From the NCBI RefSeq assembly GCF_021864465.1, contig NZ_JAKKUV010000005.1, positions 145,936 through 209,935 on the forward strand: 64,000 bases of DNA. The letters are read 5' to 3'. The DNA comes from Hyphobacterium sp. SN044. Its GTDB lineage: Bacteria > Pseudomonadota > Alphaproteobacteria > Caulobacterales > Maricaulaceae. Numbering within the stretch: the first letter of the stretch is position 1; every line of letters begins with the position of its first letter. Position numbers and translations under genes: made by a program. The notes beneath the pieces are model-generated. The model worked only from the letters and a program-made list of their open reading frames with translations. It made no database searches and was not told where the DNA came from. Positions 38,866 through 47,466 of the stretch are shown here, in pieces.

Positions 38866-39876
38866 TTATTCGGAGATGACGCCCGTCTCCCGGATGAGGT
38901 CCAGAATCTCCTGCGGTTCCAGCCAGAGCGTGTTGTTCTCGCTGGTGTAGGAGAAGCCGACCGGAACAGCCTTGCCGGTCTCGCCCTCATAGGTGGTGTC
39001 GTCCGTCGACGCGCCCATCTTGATCTGCGGCATGATGACAAACTTGTCTTCATACTCATAGGTGAAGAGGCTTTCCTCTTCCGAGACCATGGCCTCGTGC
39101 AGCTTTTCGCCGGGACGGATGCCGACAATCTTCAGCTCGCAGCCCGGCTGGATGGCGCGCGCCAGGTCGGTGATCTTCATCGACGGGACCTTCTTCACGA
39201 AGGTTTCGCCGCCGCGGAAGATCTGACCGCAATGATCGACGAACTTCACGCCGTCCTCGATGCGCAGCCAGTAGCGGGTCATGCGCTCGTCGGTGATCGG
39301 CATCGGCTTGCCCTCTTCGGCGAGCCGGCGGAAGATCGGGATGATCGAGCCGCGCGAGCCGATCACATTGCCGTAGCGGCAGTTGCAGAAGCGGGTGCCG
39401 CCCTCGCCGGCCAGCAGGTTGGCCGCGATGAACAGCTTTTCCATGCACGCCTTGGTCGAACCGTAAAGGTTGATCGGCTTCACAGCCTTGTCGGTCGAAA
39501 CTGCGACGACTTTCGGCACGTCATTGCGGATCGCCGCATCGATCAGGTTTTCCGCGCCGAGGATGTTGGTCTTGATGCATTCCATCGGATTGTATTCCGA
39601 GGCCACGACCTGCTTCATCGCCGCGCCGTGGAAGACGATGTCGATCCCCTTCATCACGAAGGACAGGCGCGCCGCATCGCGGATATCGCCGATGAAAAAG
39701 CTGAGAACGTCGGAATTCTTGTGGTCCGCAAAGGTCTTGGCCATGCGGTCCTGCTTGAACTCGTCGCGCGAGTAGATGATCAGCTTGTTCGGCCGGTAAT
39801 TGTTCAGGACATGCGACACAAAGGCGTGGCCGAACGATCCGGTGCCCCCGGTAACCAGAATATTCAACCCGTCCAT
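38866..39876 (-). CDS. pseB: UDP-GlcNAc 4,6-dehydratase (5-inverting) PseB
   Basis: The 336-residue SDR has VTGGTGSFGHAF at 8-19, the catalytic STDKAVKPINLYGSTK with D129, K130, Y138 and K142, and SRDEFKQDRM after the second strand, the PseB/FlaA1 pattern. It dehydrates and epimerises UDP-GlcNAc at C5 as the first step of pseudaminic acid synthesis. The DKA triad is diagnostic against 5-retaining relatives. It lies in a minus-strand operon with the methyltransferase upstream and the TPR-transferase downstream. Confidence 0.95.
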   Translation of the reverse strand: MDGLNILVTGGTGSFGHAFVSHVLNNYRPNKLIIYSRDEFKQDRMAKTFADHKNSDVLSFFIGDIRDAARLSFVMKGIDIVFHGAAMKQVVASEYNPMECIKTNILGAENLIDAAIRNDVPKVVAVSTDKAVKPINLYGSTKACMEKLFIAANLLAGEGGTRFCNCRYGNVIGSRGSIIPIFRRLAEEGKPMPITDERMTRYWLRIEDGVKFVDHCGQIFRGGETFVKKVPSMKITDLARAIQPGCELKIVGIRPGEKLHEAMVSEEESLFTYEYEDKFVIMPQIKMGASTDDTTYEGETGKAVPVGFSYTSENNTLWLEPQEILDLIRETGVISE

Positions 39877-39970
39877 GCGTATTCCCCTGTGCGTGCGGAC
39901 CTGCGTGAAGTCGAGCGGTGCTTAGTGGCGGGGCCAGTCCGCGTCAAGCGCGCGCGCCCGCCTGAAATGG

Positions 39971-40735
39971 CTACAGAATTGTGTAAGCGGAGAAAGGCTG
40001 ATGCGGGAAACGCTGGAACTGGAGCTCGCCCATGGAAAGCTCCTCCATCACAGCTTGCGTTTCGCCCGGGAACCACTGGCAGCACAACTCGTCAAACACC
40101 AGGATCGACCCCTTGTGCAGGCGCGGCCGGATCTGCTTCAGCGCCTCCTTGGTCGGCGCGTAGATGTCCATGTCGAAAATCGCCATCGCGATCATCGTCT
40201 CGGGATGGTCGTCGAAGAAGGTCGGAAGCGTCTTGCGAACGTCGCCCTTGTAGAGTCCGAATTTCTTGATGTGCGAGATCGGCGAGAAGCGCTCGTGGAT
40301 TTCCAGGATGCGATCAAGCGTTTGCTCATATCCGCGCGGAACCCCGTAATCGCCTTCCTTCCAATCGGAACCGACAGCGTTCTTCGAGTCTTCCGCGCCG
40401 GAGCCGGCAAAGCCCTCGAACGTGTCGAAACCGAAGATCATCCGGGAGAAATTATAGGGCTCGTAGATACCGCGAAGGCTCTGAAGCAGGGCCAGCGTCG
40501 CGCCGTAACGGTTACCGAATTCGAGGATATAGCCGTGCTGACCGACCAGCTTCTGGTACAGGTGGTCGTAGAACAGGATGCGCGACAATTCCTGCCGGCG
40601 CTGGAAGAGCGACAGATTGACGTGCAATTCACTGTCCGGGACGACACCTGACTTCAGCATGCCCATCAATTCGTCGATGCTTTCGCGCTCGCCGTTCGAT
40701 GGCTTCTGCGAGACGTTGCCGATTTCGTCGCTCAT
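39971..40735 (-). CDS. TylF/MycF-like sugar O-methyltransferase
   Basis: The 254-residue product has a class-I SAM-binding fold: YILEFGNRYGATLALLQSL (motif I-like), FGFDTFEGFAG, and IAMAIFDMDIYAPTKEALK leading to VFDELCCQWFPGE. The DTFEGF/DMDIYAPT arrangement is that of TylF/MycF macrocin-type methyltransferases, which methylate sugar hydroxyls with a metal. It is the first gene of the minus-strand nonulosonate arm, so a methylated sugar or glycan is likely; this is inference. Confidence 0.75.
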   Translation of the reverse strand: MSDEIGNVSQKPSNGERESIDELMGMLKSGVVPDSELHVNLSLFQRRQELSRILFYDHLYQKLVGQHGYILEFGNRYGATLALLQSLRGIYEPYNFSRMIFGFDTFEGFAGSGAEDSKNAVGSDWKEGDYGVPRGYEQTLDRILEIHERFSPISHIKKFGLYKGDVRKTLPTFFDDHPETMIAMAIFDMDIYAPTKEALKQIRPRLHKGSILVFDELCCQWFPGETQAVMEELSMGELQFQRFPHQPFSAYTIL

Positions 40736-40986
40736 TCACTTCCCCCGTGGGCCTTCCGGTCCAACCCGCCAACTTTCGGGGCTGCGTCTATCCTTGCCGC
40801 AACCCAAAGAAAACCCCCCAAACGAGGGAGCGCCGTCATATCCGTCGGACCGTGCAGAGTCGATCAGATATCATCAACAGGCGAGAAATTCGCCCGCGCT
40901 GCGAATCGGCTTGGCGTGTTCTGGCCAGCGCGTAACAAGCCGATTACGGTAAATGCCGTGTCCACGCTTCGCTATCCGGGGGGATC
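40736..40986. promoter_or_regulatory. Divergent control region of the nonulosonate locus
   Basis: The 251 bases between the two divergent arms are the only place for their promoters. It is less GC-rich in the middle and includes an A/C-rich run (AAAGAAAACCCCCCAAACG at about 40805-40823). I could not fix -35/-10 boxes; the TGGCGTGTTCTGGC at 40912-40925 resembles a sigma-54 site but its spacing is one base off. Confidence 0.4.
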
Positions 40987-41652
40987 ATGACCGAAGCGCG
41001 TCAAGAATTGCCGGAAACGCTGTCTCCCGACGAACTTGATACCTTTGCGGCCCGCATGGCGGGCGAGAACCGTCTGGATGAAGGCAATGATCTCGTCCGC
41101 AAGATGGCGCTCGCCTCGGACTATCATGCCATCGCCAGCCGCTGGACACCTCAACTCCGGGCGCATGGCCGGCCCGATCTCGAAATGAAGTGGCACAAGG
41201 AAGCTGTCGCACGCGGTATCGATGCGTATGCGATCGTCCGCGCGACCGAAGCGGCCTGGCTTTCGGAAGGCACGTCGGAAGCGACCCGGATTTCCGACGT
41301 CTTCGTCGGACGGCTCGACGATCTGCCCTTCCGGCACAATGGCGACCTCTTCCACCGCCGCCAGATTCTCCTGATGCTCAACGATTACAAGCGCCTGTTC
41401 CGTTACGAAGATCTGGGTGGTGCGCCGGAGAATGATCGCCGGCCTGTCCATCCCGGCGTTCTGGCCGGTCTCTACGAAGCGATCTGGCACGCCCAGCGCG
41501 TCGGGAATTCCGTGACGGCGCATCTGCGCATCGAACTCTACGCCGTGCTGGCTCCGGATCAGGGCGAAACGGTCGAGCACCTCGTGAAGACGATCGTCGA
41601 GCCCAACGGGGATCATGCCTTGGCCGGGGCGCTGCGGACGGGCTCCGGATGA
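40987..41652 (+). CDS. Unknown helical protein at head of nonulosonate plus arm
   Basis: The 221-residue product is soluble and mostly helical with a tandem, TPR- or HEAT-like feel (LDTFAARMAGENRLDEGNDL, then ALASDYHAIASRW and HLRIELYAVL). I do not recognise a family. GGGGGATC directly before the ATG is a plausible ribosome-binding site. An antiparallel frame (40972-41658) is also open, but the plus frame is better supported by start signal and operon direction. Its position suggests a regulatory or scaffold role in this pathway; nothing in the sequence proves it. Confidence 0.65.
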   Translation: MTEARQELPETLSPDELDTFAARMAGENRLDEGNDLVRKMALASDYHAIASRWTPQLRAHGRPDLEMKWHKEAVARGIDAYAIVRATEAAWLSEGTSEATRISDVFVGRLDDLPFRHNGDLFHRRQILLMLNDYKRLFRYEDLGGAPENDRRPVHPGVLAGLYEAIWHAQRVGNSVTAHLRIELYAVLAPDQGETVEHLVKTIVEPNGDHALAGALRTGSG

Positions 41653-41734
41653 CGCCATTTTTCCGGGTGCGCCCGGCGATGTATTCCTCTAGGGAGTGCG
41701 GAAATCACCTCCCGCCACCGATGGACATGATGCG

Positions 41735-42409
41735 ATGACCGCCTCCAACCGCCCGAAGCAGACCGACACCTTCCTGAAAAGCGAAGGTGATGCCTGGTTT
41801 TCGCGGAATGCGACGGTGCTCAAGGAAGACCGGGACGACATCGTCCTGCGCGTTCTTTCGCATCTGAAGGCCACGCCGAAGCGGGTGCTGGAGATCGGGG
41901 CCGCCAATGGCTATCGCCTCGCGGCCATCGAACGCCTGCACGGATCGGCCTGCGCCGGGGTGGAACCTTCGGCCAAGGCCGTCGAGGAAGGCAAGGCGGC
42001 CTATCCCTCGATCGATCTCAAGGTCGGGTCCGCCGACAGCCTGCCGTTCGACGACAATGCGTTCGACATGGTGATCATCGGATTCTGCATGTATCTGGTC
42101 GATCCGGAGTTGCACTTCCGCGCCGTAGCCGAAGCCGACCGTGTGCTGACCGAGGGCGGCCTCCTGGTGATCTTCGATTTCCAGACGCCGGCGCCATACT
42201 ACAACGACTACGCCCATCTGCCGGGCCTGCGCGCCCACAAGATGGACTTTTCAAGCCTGTTCACCGCCCACCCCAGCTACAGCCTCGTCCACCGCGAACT
42301 GAACCAGGCGGGCGGCGACACGTTCATGGATCTCGACCGCCGGGAAGGGGTTGATGTCTTGACGAAGAATATGGGCCGTGCCTTCCCTCCCAATCCCTAC
42401 AAGAGCTGA
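41735..42409 (+). CDS. Class-I SAM-dependent methyltransferase
   Basis: The 224-residue product has motif I RVLEIGAANGYRLAAIE, VGSADSLPFDDNAFDMVIIGF (motifs II/III) and EADRVLTEGGLLVIFDFQTP, as in ubiquinone/sugar methyltransferases. The ATG at 41735 matches the typical start; upstream in-frame codons lack support. Cluster methyltransferases often O- or N-methylate the nonulosonate acyl group, but target is inferred from location only. It is 82 bases after the unknown gene and 36 before the aminotransferase gene. Confidence 0.85.
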   Translation: MTASNRPKQTDTFLKSEGDAWFSRNATVLKEDRDDIVLRVLSHLKATPKRVLEIGAANGYRLAAIERLHGSACAGVEPSAKAVEEGKAAYPSIDLKVGSADSLPFDDNAFDMVIIGFCMYLVDPELHFRAVAEADRVLTEGGLLVIFDFQTPAPYYNDYAHLPGLRAHKMDFSSLFTAHPSYSLVHRELNQAGGDTFMDLDRREGVDVLTKNMGRAFPPNPYKS

Positions 42410-42445
42410 CGTCCCGCCCGCTCAACACTCGCCGGATGACCCCAG

Positions 42446-43756
42446 ATGGATGACTCCCGCCCCTCCAATTCCCGCCGCTACACGGCGTCGGTCGATTTCC
42501 TGAAGCGCGCCGAAGCGGTCATTCCGCTCGGGTCGCAGACCTTCTCCAAGAGCCGGACGCAATTTCCGGTCGGTGCCGCGCCGCTCTTCGTGCAGCGCGC
42601 GGAAGGCCCGTATTTCTGGGATCTCGACGGCAATCGCTATCTCGACTTCGCCTGCTCGCTCGGCGCGATCACGCTCGGGCACGGCGATCCCGAGATCAAG
42701 GCCGCCGTCGTCCGCCAGATGGACGAGGGCGTGCTGTTCTCGCTGCCGAACCCGATCGAGACGCGCGTCGCGGAGATGATCGTCGAGCGCATCCCGTGCG
42801 CGGAAAAGGTCCGTTTCGGCAAGAACGGTTCGGACGCGACCGCCGGTGCGGTGCGCCTGGCGCGCGCCTATACCGGCCGCGAACGCGTGGCGCTGTGCGG
42901 CTATCACGGCTGGCAGGACTGGTATATCGGCACCACGGCGCGCAATCGCGGGGTGCCGGAATCAACCCGGACTCTATCGCACACCTTCCCCTACAACGAT
43001 CTCGAGGCGCTCGACCGTCTGCTGGCGAGCCACAAGGATGAGTTCGCCTGCGTGATCATGGAGCCGGTGGCCTTCACCGAGCCGACGCAGGGCTATCTGC
43101 AGGGCGTGAAGGACATCGCGCACAAGCATGGCGCGCTCCTGATCTTCGACGAGGTGGTGACCGGCCTGCGCTATGCGCCGGGCTCGGCCCAGGAACTTTA
43201 CGGCGTCACGCCGGACCTGTGCAGCCTCGGCAAGGGTCTCGCCAACGGCTTCCCGCTCTCGGCGATCGCCGGGCGCGCCGACGTGATGAAGCTGATGGAG
43301 GAGATCTTCTTCTCCTTCACCATGGGCGGCGAGGCGATCTCTCTGGCCGCGACCGAGGCTGTTCTCATCAAGTCCAAGCGCGAAAAGACGCTCGACCACA
43401 TTGCCGCGACCGGCACCTATCTGATCGAGCGCTTCCGGGCGATGGTCGAGAAGCACAATCTCGGCGACGTGCTGTCGATTTCCGGCCATCCGAGCTGGAC
43501 GCTGATCGGCATGAAGGACCAGCCGGGCGCTGACGCCTTCGCACTCAAGACGCTCTACATCCAGGAAACCTGCCGCCGGGGCCTGTTCAGCTTTGGCGTC
43601 CACTTCCTCTCCTACGCCTTCAAGAAGGAGCATGTGGACGAGGCGATGGCGATCTATGACGAGGTCTTCCCGATCATGCGCCGCGCGATCGACTCCGGCG
43701 ATTTCAAATCCTTCCTCGAGTGCGAGCCGCTCGTTCCGCTGTTCAAGGTCCGCTAG
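42446..43756 (+). CDS. Class-III PLP aminotransferase, glutamate-1-semialdehyde aminomutase-like
   Basis: The 436-residue product has the GSA-aminomutase-like pattern VIPLGSQTFSKSRTQFP, DLDGNRYLDFACSLGA, KVRFGKNGSDATAGAVRLARAY, FDEVVTGLRYA and the PLP lysine K263 in SLGKGLANGFPLSA. True HemL uses the same fold but other residues shape the site, and a HemL would not sit in a sugar cluster, so this likely aminates a sugar aldehyde or ketone. The reaction is not predictable from sequence. It is followed by the ATP-grasp gene after 18 bases. Confidence 0.88.
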   Translation: MDDSRPSNSRRYTASVDFLKRAEAVIPLGSQTFSKSRTQFPVGAAPLFVQRAEGPYFWDLDGNRYLDFACSLGAITLGHGDPEIKAAVVRQMDEGVLFSLPNPIETRVAEMIVERIPCAEKVRFGKNGSDATAGAVRLARAYTGRERVALCGYHGWQDWYIGTTARNRGVPESTRTLSHTFPYNDLEALDRLLASHKDEFACVIMEPVAFTEPTQGYLQGVKDIAHKHGALLIFDEVVTGLRYAPGSAQELYGVTPDLCSLGKGLANGFPLSAIAGRADVMKLMEEIFFSFTMGGEAISLAATEAVLIKSKREKTLDHIAATGTYLIERFRAMVEKHNLGDVLSISGHPSWTLIGMKDQPGADAFALKTLYIQETCRRGLFSFGVHFLSYAFKKEHVDEAMAIYDEVFPIMRRAIDSGDFKSFLECEPLVPLFKVR

Positions 43757-43774
43757 ACGGGCGAGGGTTCGGGT

Positions 43775-44740
43775 ATGGCTTTCGGCAACATTCTGATCAC
43801 CAGCGCCAGTGCCAAGGCGATTCTGGTCCAGAATTTCCGAGCCGTGATGGAGGAGTTCGGCGGGAAGGTCTTTACCGCCGATTCAGAGCCGGCCTGCGCG
43901 GCCGGCTTCTTCGCCGATCAGGCCTTCCAGGTGCCGAAACTGCGCGATGCCGGCGCGCTCGACCACATGCTCGCCCTCGTGCGAGACAACGGGGTCAAAC
44001 TCATCGTGCCCACGCGCGATGGCGAACTGCCCTTCTTCGCCGCGAACAAGGTCTATTTCGAAGCCGAGGGCGCGCGCGTCCTGGTGCCGAGCGAAACCCA
44101 GCTGGAAACAGTCCAGGACAAGGCGAAATTTGCCGACGCGATCGAGGCCGCCGGGATCCCAGCCGTCCCGCGAATCCGCCCGCCCTTTGGCGATGACGCC
44201 TATCCGATCTTCGTGCGCCCGATCACCGGCGCGGGCGGGATCGGCGCGCGGGCGATCAAGTCGGCGGAGGATTTCGAGGCGATCGAAGACAGGGATTCCC
44301 TGCTCTTCCATCCCTTCATTCACTCGCGGGAGTACACGATTGACCTTCTGATGGCGGTCGACGAACCGAAGGCGCTGCAGGCGATCGCGCGGGAGCGGAA
44401 AGTCGTCGTGGCAGGCGAAAGCAAGGTCTCGAAAGTTGTCGACCGGCCGCGTCTCGTCGAACTGACGCTGAAACTCGGTGAAACCCTGGGCCTGGTCGGA
44501 CACAACACGGTCCAGGCCTTCGACGACGAGGTGAACGGCACGCATTTCATCGAGGTCAATCCGCGCTTTGGCGGGGCGTCCAACCTGTCGATCCAGGCCG
44601 GACTCGACAGTCCGCGCCGGATTCTCCAGATGCTGACCGGCCATGCTGAAGCCGCCTACGCGCCGCGCCCGGTCCGGATCGGCGCGACGATGTACCGGTA
44701 TCAGCAGGACGTCATCGTCGACGAAGCCCCGGATCACTGA
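43775..44740 (+). CDS. ATP-grasp family ligase
   Basis: The 321-residue product has an N-terminal preATP-grasp Rossmann-like region (NILITSASAKAILVQNFR), a central FVRPITGAGGIGARAIKS glycine loop, and the C-terminal metal pocket HFIEVNPRFGGASNLSIQAGL, as in carbamoyl-phosphate-synthase-like ATP-grasp proteins. These activate a carboxylate as an acyl phosphate and join it to an amine or thiol. It could attach an amino acid or acyl group to the sugar made here; the substrate is unknown. The stop shares one base with the HAD start (TGATG). Confidence 0.85.
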   Translation: MAFGNILITSASAKAILVQNFRAVMEEFGGKVFTADSEPACAAGFFADQAFQVPKLRDAGALDHMLALVRDNGVKLIVPTRDGELPFFAANKVYFEAEGARVLVPSETQLETVQDKAKFADAIEAAGIPAVPRIRPPFGDDAYPIFVRPITGAGGIGARAIKSAEDFEAIEDRDSLLFHPFIHSREYTIDLLMAVDEPKALQAIARERKVVVAGESKVSKVVDRPRLVELTLKLGETLGLVGHNTVQAFDDEVNGTHFIEVNPRFGGASNLSIQAGLDSPRRILQMLTGHAEAAYAPRPVRIGATMYRYQQDVIVDEAPDH

Positions 44741-45417
44741 TGGCCGCGATCAGCGCCTTCCTCGTCGATCTCGACGATACGCTGGCCGCCGAGCACGACT
44801 ACGTCCTGTCCGGCTATCGTGCCGTATCTGCCCACCTGGCCTCCGGGACGGGTGAGGATGCGGACGCGATCCTCGCAAGGCTGCGCTACGAGTTTTTGAA
44901 ATTCGGACGGATTGGTGCGTTCGACCGCCTCTACAGGCATTTCGGCTGGACGCCGGGCGAGCGCGCGCCCGACATAAAGGCGCTGGTGACGGTCTACCGC
45001 GAGCACCGGCCCTCGCTCGCCTTCTATGACAGGGCCGAAGCCGCCCTCGCGCAATTGCGCGCCCACGCGCCCGTGGCGATCGTCACCGACGGCGCGGAGG
45101 CGATGCAGGCGCGCAAGGCCATGGCCCTGGGGCTCTACGAGAAGACCGACGCCGTGATCCTGTGCGACTCGCTCGGCATGGCGAAGCCGGACCCGGCGGG
45201 GTATCACGCCGCACTCGAGGCACTCGGCGCGGATGCATCGGCGGCGCTGGTGATCGGCGACGACCCCTTCCACGACCTTGAAGCCGCGCGCCGGCTGGGA
45301 GCTCGGGCCATCCGCGTACGGACAGGCCGCCTTGCAAGCCTGGGCACGCCAGCGCCCTGGGCGGGGGTTGAGGAATATCCGAGCTTCGCCGACGCTGTTC
45401 AGTGGTTCTTCCATTGA
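44740..45417 (+). CDS. HAD-superfamily phosphatase
   Basis: The 225-residue product has HAD motif I FLVDLDDTLAAEHDYVL (DxDxT, nucleophile in DLDDT), motif II VAIVTDGAE, motif III lysine in GMAKPDPAGY and motif IV VIGDDPFHDLEAA. It is a small-molecule phosphatase with a helical C1 cap. It is coupled to the ATP-grasp gene and overlaps the start of the next gene, so it probably dephosphorylates an intermediate of the same pathway. Confidence 0.88.
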   Translation: MAAISAFLVDLDDTLAAEHDYVLSGYRAVSAHLASGTGEDADAILARLRYEFLKFGRIGAFDRLYRHFGWTPGERAPDIKALVTVYREHRPSLAFYDRAEAALAQLRAHAPVAIVTDGAEAMQARKAMALGLYEKTDAVILCDSLGMAKPDPAGYHAALEALGADASAALVIGDDPFHDLEAARRLGARAIRVRTGRLASLGTPAPWAGVEEYPSFADAVQWFFH

Positions 45418-45419
45418 CG

Positions 45420-46334
45420 GTGCGGGTCCGAATTCTCGCCGGGGCCGGGCCTGATACCGGGCTGGGCCATGTCACGCGCTGTCACGCTCTGGCCGAAGCG
45501 CTGCGCGCGCAAGGCGCCGACGTCACGCTCGAGACCGCCGAACCGGACTGGGTCAGGGATGCGATCGGACTGAAGACCGAGCCGTTCGGGACCCGGCCCG
45601 TCGATCTGATCGTGCTCGACCGATACGGCACGAGCGCGCAGGAGCGCGCCGACCTGAAAGCGCAATGCCGCAAGCTGGCTGTGATCGACGATCACTTCTC
45701 GCCGCCCAGCGAGGCGGACATCGTGATCAATCACAATCTCTATGGCGACCCGGACCGGTATGACGTCTTTCCGGGGATCACCGTGCTTGCCGGGACCGAT
45801 TACACGCTGCTTCGCCCGGGCTTCGAGACGTTGCGGGGCCGGCCGTCCCCGGTCGAAGCCCGTATCGTTGTCGCGCTCGGTGGCGGAGCCTATGCCGCCA
45901 AGGGCATCGCCATCGCCAACATGCTGCGCACGACCTTTCAGACCGGGGTCGACCTGGTCCTGAACGCCTCCATGGCGAAGGAGGCGAGCGGCGTGAATGC
46001 GGGCGTCCGGATCGTCTCGGGCAATGACGCGCTCGACGCGATGGCTGGCGCCACCGTCTATGTCGGCGGTCTGGGCGTGGCGATGATCGAGGCGCGCACG
46101 CTGGGCCTCTTCGTGATCGGCATTCCGACCGCGGCCAACCAGGACTTCGCGGTGGAGTGGGCCAACGCAAACGGCTTCCCGGTTCTTGGCGGCATTCCCG
46201 AAAGCGACGAGGATTTCCGCGCGCTGGCCGATGCGGTCCGCAAAGGCCTGGGCCAGGGCCGCGAATTGCCCGCCAAGCCGGACGGGACGGGCGCTGCGAC
46301 CACGGCCTCCGCCCTTCTGTCCGAACTTTCCTGA
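45420..46334 (+). CDS. pseG: PseG-like UDP-sugar hydrolase
   Basis: The 304-residue GT-B-fold protein begins with RILAGAGPDTGLGHVTRCHALAEAL, the PseG-type GxGHxxRC motif carrying the catalytic His, then VIDDHF, and GLGVAMIEARTLGLF in the second domain. PseG cleaves UDP from 2,4-diacetamido-2,4,6-trideoxy-L-altrose. The start is ambiguous: GTG at 45420 was chosen because the first strand begins there, but TTG at 45414 overlaps the HAD stop. Some relatives are annotated as glycosyltransferase-like. Confidence 0.85.
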   Translation: MRVRILAGAGPDTGLGHVTRCHALAEALRAQGADVTLETAEPDWVRDAIGLKTEPFGTRPVDLIVLDRYGTSAQERADLKAQCRKLAVIDDHFSPPSEADIVINHNLYGDPDRYDVFPGITVLAGTDYTLLRPGFETLRGRPSPVEARIVVALGGGAYAAKGIAIANMLRTTFQTGVDLVLNASMAKEASGVNAGVRIVSGNDALDAMAGATVYVGGLGVAMIEARTLGLFVIGIPTAANQDFAVEWANANGFPVLGGIPESDEDFRALADAVRKGLGQGRELPAKPDGTGAATTASALLSELS

Positions 46335-46402
46335 CCGCCGCCTTGAGCGCCGGAGTGCGCTTCGATAAAGAGGCGCGAACACATCCCAAGGGAGTCTCCT
46401 CC

Positions 46403-47461
46403 ATGAGCGCCGACGTTATCGAGATTGCAGGCCGGAAAATCGGCCCGGACCATCCGCCTTACGTGATTGCGGAAATGTCCGGCAATCACAATGGCGATCT
46501 GGAACGCGCCAAGATGCTGATCCGGCTGGCCGCCGAAGCCGGTGCCGACGCGGTGAAACTGCAGACCTATACGGCCGACACGATCACGATCGACTCCGAC
46601 CGCGACGAATTCATCGTGAAGGACGGGATGTGGAAGGGCCGCCGCCTCTACGAGCTTTACCAGGAAGCGCACACGCCGTGGGAATGGCATGCCGAGCTGT
46701 TCGCGCACGCGAAGGAACACGGCATCACCATTTTCTCCTCGCCCTTCGACGAGACGGCGGTGGACCTGCTCGAGGACCTCGGCGCCCCGGCCTACAAGAT
46801 CGCCTCTGCGGAGATCACCCACTTCCCGCTGATGGACAAGGTCGCCAAGACCGGCAAGCCGGTCATCGTGTCGACCGGCATGGCCGAGGACGCGGAGATC
46901 CGCGAGGCGGTCGATTTCCTGAAGAAGGCCGGCGCGAAGGACCTGATCGTCCTGCACTGCATCTCGGCCTATCCGACGCCGATCAGCGAGCTCAATCTGC
47001 GCCGCATTCCCTACATCGCGAAGACGTTCGACGTGCAGGTCGGACTGTCGGACCACTCGATGGGCGTGCTGGGCGGCGTCGCAGGCGTCGTGGCCGGCGC
47101 GACGGTGCTGGAAAAGCACTTCACCGACAGCCGCGAGAAAGGCGGCGTCGACAGCGGGTTCTCGCTCGACGAACACGAGCTGAAAGAGCTGTGCAAGACG
47201 GTCAAGGAAGCCCATGAGGGCCTTGGCAACGAGAAGAACGAGCTGGCCAAGTCCGAAGCCGGGACCCGGCAGTTCCGCCGCTCGATCTATTTCGTGAAGC
47301 CGGTCGCCAAGGGCGAGACCATCACCGAAGAACATATCAAGGTGATCCGTCCGGCCTCGGGCCTCGAGCCGCGGCATTACTGGACGGTTCTGGGATCGAA
47401 AGCGGCCACGGACATTCCGGCGAAAGTGCCCGCCGAATGGTCGATGATCGAGCGGAGCTGA
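46403..47461 (+). CDS. pseI: Pseudaminic acid synthase PseI
   Basis: The 352-residue NeuB-family enzyme condenses the hexose from PseG with phosphoenolpyruvate. It has IAEMSGNHNGDLERA, KLQTYTADTITID (the PseI rather than sialate-synthase variant), FSSPFDETAVDLLEDL, KIASAEI, HCISAYPTP, and a C-terminal antifreeze/SAF domain from about residue 290. The ATG at 46403 follows GGGAGTCTCCTCC, which contains a Shine-Dalgarno-like GGAG. Confidence 0.96.
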   Translation: MSADVIEIAGRKIGPDHPPYVIAEMSGNHNGDLERAKMLIRLAAEAGADAVKLQTYTADTITIDSDRDEFIVKDGMWKGRRLYELYQEAHTPWEWHAELFAHAKEHGITIFSSPFDETAVDLLEDLGAPAYKIASAEITHFPLMDKVAKTGKPVIVSTGMAEDAEIREAVDFLKKAGAKDLIVLHCISAYPTPISELNLRRIPYIAKTFDVQVGLSDHSMGVLGGVAGVVAGATVLEKHFTDSREKGGVDSGFSLDEHELKELCKTVKEAHEGLGNEKNELAKSEAGTRQFRRSIYFVKPVAKGETITEEHIKVIRPASGLEPRHYWTVLGSKAATDIPAKVPAEWSMIERS

Positions 47462-47466
47462 CACAG

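Noticed and set aside
38176-40269. 697-codon plus-strand frame opposite pseB and the TPR-transferase
   Set aside because: The opposite strand carries recognisable PseB motifs in full; this frame has none.
40912-40925. Possible sigma-54 promoter in the divergent control region
   Set aside because: GG and GC are 9 rather than 10 bases apart; the spacing is strict for sigma-54.
40972-41658. Minus-strand frame opposite the unknown 221-residue gene
   Set aside because: No ribosome-binding site; the plus frame has GGGGGATC before ATG and fits the operon direction.
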